Part shown: positions 38,400 through 49,799 of the stretch, one piece after another
Numbering within the stretch: the stretch's first letter is position 1
Layout of the letters: every line of letters starts with the position of its first letter
Position numbers and translations under genes: made by a program
Assembly (NCBI GenBank): GCA_013180625.2
Contig: SNVD02006942.1
Span: 62,001 to 126,000, forward strand
Direction: 5' to 3'
Source: Boswellia sacra
Lineage: Eukaryota; Streptophyta; Magnoliopsida; Sapindales; Burseraceae
Length of the DNA: 64,000 nucleotides
Notes under the pieces: model-generated
The model's input: the letters and a program-made list of their open reading frames with translations, nothing else
What the model was told of the DNA's origin: nothing
Database searches by the model: none

Positions 38400-40331
38400 G
38401 TTACGTTACATAATATACGACAAATGCGTATGCCCAAAGCCAAAACTGATCACTCGCCGCTCATGTCCTAACGGACGTCTTTCATCAACTTCAACCTGGC
38501 AATGCAACCACGCCAACGGAGTCTGCAGACTCATCACCGTCCGATCCACCTAATCCGACCGAACAGGCGTGACATCATCTGGTCCACGTGGACTCCACCT
38601 CAACACTCAACAATCTCGCAATGTCTCTTTAATTAGCACAGGACAAATTGCATAATTGTGGCGGTGACGTAATCAGCCTCGTCTGGCGTGTCAATATCTT
38701 CATTGGTCCACATGGCAATCCTCAGGCCCATCAAACCAATAATTTTCTTCGTTTGTCTGCCACGTGGCCGTTGGCTTGCTCATGACTGTGACGTGGAGAT
38801 GGGGCCACCTTAGATCCACTTGTTTGTCAACACTAGCTAACCTTAGTAAACCAACAACGACTCTGGAATTGAATCATTAAAAAACTCCTTTTAATAATCA
38901 AGATGATTCCACTCAAAACTGGATCCATTTACAAATTTTATAATAAATTGCTCTAATGAGTATGAATCTCTCACGATTGTTACTGCGGATACATCTAATG
39001 AAATCTTGAAGAAATCGTTGAAATTTTTTCAATATAAAATTTATAATTCTCTTTAATACTCAAAATATTTGATTTTATTCTTTAATTTTAATGGGTATCC
39101 TAAATCGTCAAAATAATATAAATATTTTTAAAAATTATGTGAATTTAAAAAAAGAATTATAAATTCTTTTAAAAATCATATAAGAATGAATATATATGTA
39201 TAAAATAATTTTATTAAGTATCATCAAATTTTGTTTTAATTTTAATCAGAAAACGATTATACGTTTTTCATCAATTATACTCATGAATTTGTATAAGAAT
39301 CATCATTTTTATTTATCAAATTATCATTTTAAGACGTATGATTGATAAAAAAAATGAATAATTTAAAATATTGATAAAAAATATAATTATTATCTTATTA
39401 AAATTAAATTAAATTTAAGAATATTTATTAAAATTATCCTCTATACATATATTTTAAATAAAAATTTAATTTTGGAGGACTTAACTTGACGAGTGACATT
39501 GGCCACATATAATTACAATCCTGTTCCCTTTTATGATTGAAATTGTACTCTCTTATGTCTAACGCGGCCACGTTACATCCCGATAACGTTAGCCGTCCAG
39601 CCCTAGGAGATTGATCGGTCTAATTTCAACTTCCAAGTAGGCTCAGGCCGCCGGACACAGAAACATCATAAATGACACGTGCCAATCACCTGACATCGTG
39701 AGTTTTTTTAGACCATAGCCGCCACAGGATGGTAATACTCTACTTGAACCTCATACTAACAAAAACACAACGCAAACCAAGTCACCATATCTTTCCACGT
39801 GGCAACCCCTAGTTACCCACCTTCACACTGCCGCGCATTTTAGCTCCAAGCCGTTAAAAAACCGAAAGCGGAAACGAACAACCGCCCCACACACATTAAC
39901 CACATCTACTCTCCACCGGCAATAGCCAGTCACCTTCTGAAGCTGCCACGATCTCTGACCCCTCTCCCTCCTCAAAACCGGTTATACGCGGTCACCCTTT
40001 GGAAAAATCATTGCGGCTTCTTATCAAAATTTCCCTATAAATACGGGTTGTCAGGGTAGGCGTGATTCCTCGTCAGCCACTGGAGTGTCTCTCAAGCTTT
40101 TGAGTTTTGCCCTAAGAGTTTACTGTTTATTTACGACTAAGCCACTTCACTTATATGATATCTACCCGTGACTGGAAACCTGAGAGCCTAAGCTCCTCAC
40201 CAGCTCTCGGTTTCCCTCGCCACCGTTTCTTCCGCTACCGGCGCTTGAGGTAACAAGTCACATCGAAATCAAGAAAAAAAAAAGGCTATATCGATTTTTT
40301 TTAATTTCCTTAAAGATATTTTACGACTTCC
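38400..40331 (+). promoter_or_regulatory. GC-richer upstream region with four G-boxes and a TATA box
   Basis: CACGTG hexamers lie at 38585-38590, 38761-38766 (within the palindrome GCCACGTGGC), 39676-39681 and 39796-39801. These are G-box/ABRE cores bound in plants by bZIP, bHLH and PIF-type factors. TATAAATA lies at 40036-40043, about 290 bp before the start codon, so transcription probably starts near 40070. The 5' leader contains an upstream ORF at 40155-40253. An ABA or light response is an inference from the motifs only. Confidence 0.6.
40155..40253 (+). CDS. Upstream ORF, 32 codons, arginine-rich end
   Basis: A short open frame within the inferred 5' leader of the next gene, from ATG to TAA. 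It encodes a peptide starting MISTRDWKPESLSS and ending PRHRFFRYRRLR. It ends 78 bp before the main ATG, in a local GC-rich stretch. Length, composition and position fit a translated or conserved-peptide uORF that could repress the main ORF. Conservation cannot be judged from one sequence. Confidence 0.45.
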   Translation: MISTRDWKPESLSSSPALGFPRHRFFRYRRLR

Positions 40332-41015
40332 ATGCCGACGTCCAAGAGCAACCGGAGAGAACAGGAGCCGAACCGTAGAGGAAAGTTATCAGGAAAGTCG
40401 ATGTCGTTTCACGGAAAACCTCCCGCATCCATGGCGGCGGAAAAGCAACTTAGAAGGCCGAAGACGTTGCCGGATTTACTTCCGGATCGGAACCTTCCCA
40501 GTTTGTCGCCGGAAAACAGACCGAAGCTGACGAAACTTCTTGTAAACGTCACAGTTCAGGGAAGCGTGGGTACCGTGCAGGTTATAATTTCGCCGGAGAA
40601 CACCGTCGAAGATCTGGTAGCCGCCGTCGTTAGACAGTACGTCAAAGAATGTCGCAGACCGATCTTGCCGACCACCGATCCGTCAAGTTTCGACCTCCAT
40701 TACTCGCAGTTTAGCCTAGAAAGTAAGAATCTCTTGAAATCACTTCTTTTCAATCTTGAGCCGTTGACTCATTGAATTAAAAAAGTACCGTACACGTGTA
40801 CAGCAGTGATTGATCGAATCTTATCTTTTATGTTTTTTGAAGGTCTGGAAAGAGATGAAAAGCTGATAGAACTCGGATCGAGAAATTTCTTTCTTTGTCG
40901 GCAGAAACCTGTGGACGGTGGAAACGATGCAACGACGTCGTCTTCGACGTGTTCAACTGAGGCAGGAAACGTTACCAAGACGGGGATTCCTTGGCTCAAG
41001 TTCATGGGCTTCTAG
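40332..41015 (+). CDS. At4g22758-like plant protein (DUF7054, ubiquitin-like fold predicted)
   Basis: Two exons, 40332-40722 and 40843-41015, joined at a GT-AG intron of 120 bp, give 187 residues. The basic, low-complexity N terminus (about 1-60) contains RRPKTLPDLLPDR. The core LLVNVTVQGSVGTVQVIIS, VEDLVAAVVRQYVKE and FDLHYSQFSLESL then runs to about 140 and continues in exon 2 with LIELGSRNFFLC. The C terminus is a Ser/Thr-rich tail ending IPWLKFMGF. This order matches the plant family of uncharacterised At4g22758-like proteins. No biochemical role is known to me. The ATG follows a TATA box and a 5' leader with one uORF. Confidence 0.85.
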
Positions 41016-42774
41016 GAGGTTACTATTGTAAAAAGCGGTTAGAAAATTACAGTTGGATTAGTTATTCATTAGATATTATCGAAGTACGCAATTAAAAACT
41101 GCTCCTAGGATTGAATTGAATTCATAAGTTGCAGTTAAAGGAGATTTTATTGTTTTACTAATCTCCTTTTTTTTTTTCTAAAAATTGTGTGTTATAATTA
41201 TTGAAGGTTTGTTTCTAAATTTTATTCAAAAAATCAGAACGTGTAAAGTAATTTAATTTAATATTTGTTGCAATTAATTGTGTCGATGAAATTCTATCGA
41301 AATCATGGAGGGCAAGACATCGTTATCCAGTAATCATGGAGTTATGAGTAAGAGTGAGTCAAGCATTAAAAACTATTAAAAACTAGTAATATTTGTATAA
41401 TGTCATTAACAAGGGTTCAAATAATCTTAATCTTTTGGATCTTGTTTTTTATTATTTGTTAATAAATTTGTAATCATCATCCTCGTGCATTGTATTCATA
41501 TTATAACCTCATAATTCTATTATTAATGCTCCTAACTACATAATTTAGAACTAAAAAAATTAAGCAATTGTCTCCCCTTGTCCTTTCTCAACATTATTTT
41601 TTGTGGGTTGTTTGTAGTATTGGCAAAAGTTATGACAATAAAATTTTAATGGGAATATTTTACTTGGTTTGTAGTATTTATTTAACAATAAAATTTATAT
41701 TTTTATTTATTTAATAGGAATATTTAGAATTTTCATTTAAAAAAATTAGAAGATTTTATAAATAATTTCTAAAAGTTGTAGAACAGGTGGATAAGGATTG
41801 CGTGGATGAAGAAGAAGTAGAGAAATAGAGTTAAATAAGTTGACCACTGTCTTTTCATAAATGTGAATATGATAATGATGTGAAAAGATATCACATCTCA
41901 TTCTTCTAAAATTACTTCACGCGTGTTAACCCTTTCACAAGAAAACGATCCATCACTTTACTTAGAAATAGACAGAGCGAGTCTGCGATTGAATGAATGA
42001 ATTATAATTATATATCTATTTCAAAGATTAATGACCGCGTCAATTTACAGTCGAAGGATAATAAATGTAAATCACCACAAGACAAGTCAAGATGCCTCCT
42101 AAAATATCTGTAGCTAAGGTGGAAGATTTATTGATTTGCAATGTAGCTGAGGACAGAATCGTGCCATTGAGAGAGAGAGAATGTAAGATTTATTATAAAA
42201 TTTTAGTTGTGTCAACAATAATTTCCATATAAAAACAGCTTAATTTATTTGGCAGAGCAGGTATATCATTTTCTATTTTTGTTTTATTCAAGTAATAAAA
42301 GTTGTTTCTTTCTAAGTGTGTTGAGCTAACAAAAAATCTACAAACTTTTTCATCAATAATAATTCTTTCTGGGTTTATTTTTTTCATACAACCTATAAAA
42401 TGCTTTTTTATACGCATAAACTTTTTTTTAATAATATATGATCAAAATTAATTGATAGATCAAAGATTCAATATATATAAACTACCTTAAGAAAAGTCAA
42501 ACACGCAATCCATAGATTTGTAATGAGAAAGAAATGCAAAATTTACACATTTCAACTATATGTTTGGTAAGAACTGCCCACCACCAGAAATGAAAAATGT
42601 TACGTGGTTCGAAATTATCGTTGATAAGAAGTACCCATTAAAGAGATTTACGTGCTAATGTGCGTGTCAAAAGATTTCTACATCAATGGCCCAATCTTAC
42701 TAAAGGTTCAATAATGCTTGTAGGTGTTATTGTTATCCATCAAAGAACAGGAACCCTAACACAAATAAGTGCTT

Positions 42775-42945
42775 TACGTAATTCAATTCAGGTTCCAATC
42801 CCAATCAGCTGAAGAATACACGAAAAAGGATTCACTAATTAATGTTTCTCAAACGTAATTCACGTAACTCAGTTCAGGTTCTAATCCCAATCAGCTGAAG
42901 AATACACGAAAAGGGATTCACTAGTTGATGTTTCTCAAACGTTAT
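42775..42945 (+). repeat. 86-bp tandem duplication
   Basis: The block TTCAGGTTCCAATCCCAATC, continuing through CAGCTGAAGAATACACG and GGATTCACTA to TGTTTCTCAAACG, occurs twice with an 86-base period (GGTTC at 42791 and GGTTC at 42877). The copies differ at a few positions. Noncoding. Confidence 0.85.
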
Positions 42946-43937
42946 TCTTAATCTGTTGCATTGTTGGTGATTTATTCGTAGGAGTAATGTTACATTTATA
43001 ACCCATTTGTATTCAACTTTTTTTCTAATCTGAATTGGCAAAAGTTTATGGGAGAAAAAGAAAACAAAAATAAAAATGGATAATTATATTCTTTTAATAA
43101 TATTTTATCAAATTAGATTGTAGAAAGAGTTAATTATAAATGGTTTATAGGGTTGTATTATTCTATTTAGTAGCGTAGGAGGAGGAGGCTGAATTCATCA
43201 TTGTTGTGAGTTGCTGGAACGTTTTTCTTACCATCAATTTCTATCATAAATACTACCTTGAAATTTGGCTTGTGAATGATTGATGAGATACTATCCCCGT
43301 ATCACCCATGATCTGTACATCCAAAAAATTGGTTTATCTATTTCGAAGATTATTACAAAGCGTAGATTTAAATAGTACGAGAGAAGAAACTCATTATTTT
43401 TAAATTATTACTCACCTTTATTTTTTCATTTAAAATTAAATAATATTATATCTACGATCAAATCCTAAAATCAACTGTTTATAATCCAAGTAGATAAAAT
43501 TTTATTAAATATATAACTTTTTTTTCTTCTTCAATGAATTATTGTCAACTTATATAATAAGAGATGGTTGTAAGTGTAGTATTGTCCTTTAAAAATATGT
43601 TTATTACACATTTCAAAATATATAGAAAATCATACCATCTTAAATGATGGAATATTAATTTATGGTTGTTATCTCGATTCACTAAATGAAGACATTACTT
43701 TTTTTTTTATGAATTTCAAATCATTTTTTTAAGTTATACATCTTTCAATACATTTCAAATTCAAATATCAACCTTAAAATTTAATATTAATCACATATCC
43801 TTCACGTAAGTTCAGATGTTAGATTCAAAATCTAATACCAACTATATATCATTACTTAAACATCAAATTAAAAAAGTACAAAAGCCATAAACAAAATTTT
43901 TGCATAACTCTAAGTATAAATCGAGATAAAAATTTAA

Positions 43938-44385
43938 AATAAGTGGCATTATTTTTTTTCCACCTTGCGTGTGTAATCAATACACGATATTTATGAAGAC
44001 ACAAAAATGTGTTGAAATCTATTCTGTCTTTTAAAAAACCTAGTAATTAACCAGGTAGGTGAATTGGAAGCATTTTCAAATCCTAACCTAAACTTGGTGC
44101 GAAAATTGTTAATTTAGTTATGTTTATATGTGTTTTTTTTTTTTTTTGACAATAAGTGTCTCAAAATAAGTAGCATTCTTTTTTTTCAACATTGCGTGTG
44201 TAATCAATACACGATATTTATGAAGACACAAAATGTATTGACATCTATCCTTTCTTTTCAAAAACCTACTAATTAACTAAGTAGGTGAATTGGAAGCATT
44301 TTCAAAGCCTAACCTGAACATGGTAAGGAAATTGTTAACTAGCTATGTTTATTATAAATGTTTTTTTTTTTCGACAGTAAGTATC
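43938..44385 (+). repeat. 227-bp tandem duplication
   Basis: Two head-to-tail copies sharing GCGTGTGTAATCAATACACG (43967 and 44194), then TATTTATGAAGACACAAAA and GTAGGTGAATTGGAAGCATT in order. The copies are about 90% alike by eye. Each ends in a T tract followed by a GACA.TAAGT block. Noncoding. Confidence 0.85.
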
Positions 44386-45463
44386 TCCTACAGTTGTTTG
44401 GTGTATTGTCAATTGTATAGTAATTAATTGGATGTAACATTGTCCTCTCACAAAATTTATTGTTAGTAAATAAGCAACTTACTTTAAAGTAATTTATATT
44501 TATCAAAAAATTGATAAACATAATTCAAATAAAGTGTTGATATATATTCTAATACAACCAAAAATTTAAAGTATATGAAAGAAGTTAGGATTTTACATTG
44601 ATATATGCAAAATAACATTTATTTTTAAACTTTTTTTGGGTCCTTTTTAATAATTTTATTTGGCTATAGAAGATATTAAAAATTATAATAAAATATAATG
44701 AGATAATAAATTAAAAAATAGAGATAAAAAGAAAAATTCTATCACAAAAATTGTTGAAAATTGAAACTGGGAAATCCATATTCAAGAAGGAGATCATAAA
44801 ATTGGGCCAAACTTTCTTCGGCCACCACGCAGAATAGTCGAGCGCGCAAATGCCTATTTGCTCTGCCAAGTTTCTTTGAACTTAGGCCGACTGCAATTCT
44901 ATTTATTTCACCTACTTCTCTATAATTATAGCTAAAATTCTATTTTTTAGCGTTTTTTTTTAAGTTAATTCTATCCTTTAATTTAAGAGCGTTATGTAGG
45001 GATGAGGATGACAATGGGATGGGACGAGACGGGACGAGACAGCGGTGGGGAGGCCCTCCCCATTCCTCATCGCATTGTTTAATTTAACCCTCATTTCTTA
45101 CACATTCTCCATGTTTTTTAGGGCAAAGTAGGGCGGAGATGGGGAATCTCTATACTATGAATGTTTTCTCCAATCCCACCCCATTGCCCATGCTAATATC
45201 TTTTATATAATTAAACTTAGGGTTTTAACAAAATAATATAACATTTTATTTTTGGACAATAATATAATTTTATGTTTTTTCAATAATCAATACATTCAAT
45301 GTAAAATAAAAATAGTATTTATAAATTTATATATATATTTTAAATATAATAGTTTATTATATGAAAATAGAAATAACAATAAATTGTACTAAGGACCTTT
45401 AATATATCTCAAAAATCATCTTCAATCGCCTTTCACCTTCCTAATATAAGCCCTAATTCTTTC

Positions 45464-45465
<2 letters not shown>

Positions 45466-45516
<51 letters not shown>
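45466..45516 (+). repeat. TA dinucleotide microsatellite
   Basis: About 25 TA units, interrupted once by a TG. Confidence 0.95.
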
Positions 45517-45517
<1 letters not shown>

Positions 45518-46101
45518 TCATAAAATTAAACAAAATTATAGTAATTAACAAAAAAAAACGTAATATAGTGAAAAACTCTCTCTATTTTTCTTATTTCTTC
45601 ATTCTCGTTTCATGTATCCCTAAAAATATTCACAGAACTAAAATCGAAGCTTAAACAACAGTTTAGTGTACATCAAATTCCTAACGTATTGCAAAATAAA
45701 GAAAAGCTCAGGTTTCGTGGATGGTAAAGGCAGCGATTTTAGCTACAAAAGGACGTTTTGTATTCATTTAATTTCTTAAAAATTTAACTAGTTTGCGATG
45801 GAATTTTTGTTATTAATATAGTGTAATATTAATTTTTTAAATTTTATCTAAAAATTCAGATATTCAGAGCATTTTTATGGATGCTAAGAGATATACCCTT
45901 TATTTATTTTATTTTTTATTTTTGGCATTAATTATTTGATAATTTCTACAACACCACAAAGGCTTACGACTATTCTAACGGCAAAAGAAAAATTTATATC
46001 CTTGCTTTCATACTAATTCAAATGAAAACTTTTTAAAAATAAATTTCGTAACCCTGATTTCGAATTCAAATTGGATATAAATTTTAATTGGTTAGTAGTT
46101 A

Positions 46102-46331
46102 TGGGCTTAAAAAGCCCAAGGAGAAAATGAAGCTCAAAGCCCATGGAAAAGCCCAGCAAAGTCTGAGAAACCCTAGAGGCCTGACAAAAGGTAATAATAG
46201 AAGAGAAAAAAAGAAAACGTGAAACAAAACCAAAACCCTAGAGGTGGCAAAAATCGGCGGCAGTTGTCTTATAAATTCCCTCCAAAGCCCACACCTTTGC
46301 GCCTCTTTCGTAAACTCTCTCTAAAACCCTA
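46102..46331 (+). promoter_or_regulatory. HD2 gene promoter with telo-boxes and site II motifs
   Basis: Telo-boxes AAACCCTA lie at 46168-46175, 46233-46240 and 46324-46331. Site II-type TGGGCT/AGCCCA motifs lie at 46102-46107, 46113-46118, 46138-46143 and 46150-46155. TATAAATT is at 46270-46277, about 115 bp before the start codon. Telo-box plus site II is the established arrangement of plant ribosome-biogenesis and proliferation genes, which fits a nucleolar HD2 protein. The most 3' telo-box probably lies in the 5' leader. Confidence 0.7.
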
Positions 46332-46388
46332 GCTTCCCTCCCTCTAACGCTCTATCGCTCAATCACTCACTTCATCTAATTAGTTTCC

Positions 46389-49355
46389 ATGGAGTTCTGG
46401 GGTAAGCTTCTATTATTCCCTTCTCTTTTTCATTTTCCTCCTCTTTCCGTTTGTTTCTCGTGATTTATTTTTTATTTTTTATTTTTGTTTTTTGAAAGTT
46501 GTATGTATAGTAGATTAAGAGTTTGTATATTGTGTTCGACTCAAATTTTGGGCTCTCTTCGTTTCGAAGAGTTGGAAAAATTATGCTTTTTGTGCCAGCG
46601 GCTAGGTTTCCATACTTCCATTCATGTTGCTAGAGAGAACTAAGAACTAAACTAAATTCCTTTGTATATTTGTTTTGGTTTCGTTTGTTTGTTAAGCTTG
46701 TTATATGATGTGTAATATTGTGTTAGCTTGTGGTTTTATTTGAAAAAAAAAAAATTAGAGCTTGTTTAGTAATGTACATTGCCAGCTACGGTCATGCGCT
46801 TTGAACATGATGATAGTATCTCAGAATCTCAAAAAAAAAATCTCTTTTTCAAAAATTTACATGTTACAGCTATACAGTTTTTTGGTTCTGTAGAGCAGGT
46901 GCTAAGACTTGTAAATTTTTAAAAAAGTGGTTATTTTTTTTTTAAGTGCCCATATAATGTGGGTTATTTTAATTTCCCCATATGGTTTTAGAGTCTTCAT
47001 TTCTGTCAATTGGGTATTCTTTGGTGTTAATAGTTTTAGTAATATTGGATAATTCTTTGCATTTAGGTGTGGAAGTTAAGGCAGGACAGCCTCTTAAAGT
47101 GAAACCTTGCTTTGAGAATATCATCCACCTCTCACAGGTAATAGAATTTAATTTGTACATGTTTGTTATTGAGCTAAGTGTAGTTTCAATGCAATTGAGA
47201 GGGATTTATTTATGTTATATAATATTATGATATGCTGCGTATTTTCCAGGCTTCACTCGGTGAGTCAAAGAAAGAGAAGGGACATGACTCTGTGCCAATC
47301 TTTGTGAAGTTTGGAGACCAGAAGCTTGTCCTTGGAACTCTTATTACAGATACTATTCCTCAACTATCTTTTGATTTAGTTTTTGAGAAAGAGTTTGAGC
47401 TTTCTCACAACTGGAAGAATGGGAGTATTTACTTTTGTGGCTACCAAACCCCTTTGCCACAAGATGGTTCTGGTGAGATTTAATGGCGGTTGGCAAATTT
47501 AAACTTGATCTCTTTAAGTATCGAGCGTTGATGAAAATTTTTGTTTTTACAGATGATTTTGATATGGATGAATCAGAGGAGGATGAGCAAGAGGAGCTTC
47601 CCATGATTGCTGTGGAGAATGGTAGACGCTGTTCATGTGCTTTTGTATAGAGAATGATAGCATACATGTTATTAATAACTGTTTGACATTATTCTGGCAA
47701 AATTTTCAGGGAAAGCTGGGCCAAAGGCTGAGAAACCAAAGGCTCCTGTCAAGGTAAACGCTGCTAAGCCTGAAGTCTCTGCAAAGCCAACTAAGACAAT
47801 CAAAGCCGAGGAGAATGATGACAGTGAGTCAGATGACGACGATGATTCAGATGATGATATGTCTGAAGACGATATTTCTGAGGAGGTACCATTTCCATAG
47901 CTTGGTGTAGTTCTTTGATTTGTTTCAACCTAATAATGTGTTGCTGTGATAGCTTTGGATGCTTTTGTTCCAAATGTTATATGCCTTCCTTATGGAAATT
48001 CATACTCATGATAAAAAATGAATTTTCCATGTGATACCATTTGAATATATTTGGATTTCTATTGAAGAAGACTTGTTGTTCAATCAAATTGATGATTGAT
48101 GTTTTTGTTTTGAGCACTATGCCAATGAGTTATTTCAAGTGACATGCCTGAAGCTTTTATTGGCTTGTCTTGCAATTCATTATCTTTCACATTGTCTTTT
48201 GTGAAGCACTTTACTTTTTTAATTTCTTTTTGTTCCAGTTCCTTTTAGACATTCTTCTTATCTCAACAAAATGTGACAGCATTTTTTATTGATATATATA
48301 ATTTACTTTTTTTTTTTTAATTGAGCAGATGTCCGATGAGGAAGGTGGATCAGATGAAGATGAGGATGATTCTGAAGATGAGGACTCAGATGAAGATGAA
48401 GAGACACCTAAGAAGGTACATTCATGAAAGCTGCCTCTTGCACTGTTTCAATGGTTATTTTGGTTTAGAAAAGTGCTTACTCTGATGAGTCCTTGCCTAA
48501 GTTCCTAAAATATTTTTGTTTATTTTAAAGGCTGAAGTAGGAAAGAAGAGACCGACTGAATCAGCTACAAAAACTCCTGTTCCTACTAAGAAAGCAAAAT
48601 CTGCAACTACTCCACAGACTGGTAATTTTCTTACAGGTCACTTATTGGTTTGTGCGATGATCGCAATTGGATGTTCATATTTTTTATTTGAGCTGACGAG
48701 TAAGGAGTTAGATTCTGCTATTTACTTTAATTCTTGATATTGTAAAAATTGAGTATAACGATGGCAATTTAGTTTTTTTTTCTGGGTTTAATCTTGACTC
48801 TGCGTGACTGGAAATTTCAATTTCTTAAATGTTGGAACTTCGTTTGGTTCCGGATTGTCGAATGTGAAGATGCTATGGTCACATATTTATTTTGTTCTGT
48901 GTTTGGTCGTATGAATTTTTTAGTGGTGGGTATGGACAATTAGAACTCTTCTACAAAAAACCGTTTCTTGGACAAAAATTTGATTAGTTATAGGTTGTTT
49001 TTGCATACCATTTTTTTTTCCTTCATTTTATGTTTTGTGTTCCTTTGACATGAAAGGTTTTGTTGATTACTTGGACTGTTTTTTGTGGTATAGATGGTAA
49101 GAAGGGTGGTCATGTTGCAACTCCTCACCCGTCAAAGCAGGCTGCAAAAACTCCTAATGACAAAACACCTAAATCTGGTGGTCAATTCTCTTGCAAATCT
49201 TGTAGCAAGTATGTTCCCTATTGCACTGGAATTTTTCATTTAAAATACTTAATAGATTGACTTACGTGCTTTATAAATGTAATATTAACAGGACATTTGG
49301 CTCAGACAACGCACTACAATCTCACAACAAGGCTAAACACAGCGCAGGGAAGTAG
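46389..49355 (+). CDS. HD2-type histone deacetylase (nucleolar, plant-specific)
   Basis: Nine exons: 46389-46401, 47067-47137, 47250-47472, 47553-47621, 47710-47885, 48329-48415, 48531-48621, 49094-49208, 49292-49355. The total of 909 nt encodes 302 residues. The N terminus is MEFWGVEVK, the conserved start that Arabidopsis HD2 proteins need for repression. It is followed by the nucleoplasmin-like fold (KPCFENIIHLSQASLG, PIFVKFGDQKLVLGTL, ELSHNWKNGSIYFCGY) to about 100. Next come acidic Asp/Glu/Ser tracts (about 108-215), then a Lys-rich segment with PTKKAK as a probable nuclear localisation signal. A C2H2 zinc finger (C-X2-C-X12-H-X4-H, FSCKSCSKTFGSDNALQSH) sits close to the end. The very short first exon of 13 bp coding is supported by an exact GT-AG fit. 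The protein is expected to act on histone H3 and rRNA chromatin. HDT1-HDT4 subgroup is not resolved. Confidence 0.93.
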
Positions 49356-49399
49356 AGGGAGAGTGGAGTTTTTTTTATAACATGCTCTGCTTGCTGTAG

Positions 49400-49799
49400 C
49401 ATGTTTATTTTTGTGAGGAGATACCGGGAGAGCTGTGTTTCTATGGTTTTGGTAGGTTTTGGCGAAGTGGATGAGAGAGAGTTTTATGGTAGTAATACTT
49501 CCTTCTATGATGTTATTGATGTTTTACTTCTTCCAGGAATTTTTATTTATATTTAAACTTGCTTTCTGATGCCATTAGATGTTACTGGTTGTCACGCTGA
49601 GCTGTTAATATTCTTATATTGCTAATTGTGTCCTTTGTCCATGTGTTTTCTTAATGCCATGCTATCTATTTCCTACACTCGGCCTTCTCATTTTTATTGC
49701 GTACAGCTTGTGTACGAGTTTGAGCGAGAGCAACTCTTGAGGGTTCCAAAATCAGACAAATTTGTTATCTAATAGTATGTTGATCCCTATGATAAATCT
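49400..49799 (+). other. 3' flank of the HD2 gene
   Basis: T-rich sequence without a supported ORF, probably containing the HD2 3' UTR. I see nothing else. Confidence 0.5.

Larger units (their letters stand above)
30640..38400. other. Gene-free AT-rich intergenic stretch
   Basis: No frame with a recognisable domain. It contains a 71-bp tandem duplication (31084-31226) and two dispersed repeat copies (35101-35356 and 35974-36194). Two similar stretches, 32150-32270 and 32515-32650, share blocks such as CACTTGCTC.GCAACTAGTGT and look like an old local duplication. The first few hundred bases probably include the TIC100-like 3' UTR. Confidence 0.6.
41016..46100. other. Intergenic region with tandem duplications and an AT microsatellite
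   Basis: No supported gene. It holds two local tandem duplications (near 42775-42945 and 43938-44385) and a TA microsatellite (45466-45516). A GC-richer patch at 45000-45190 has GATGGGACGAGACGGGACG on one side and inverted-looking CCCCATTGCCCATG on the other, possibly an old non-autonomous element. The rest is AT-rich. Confidence 0.55.
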
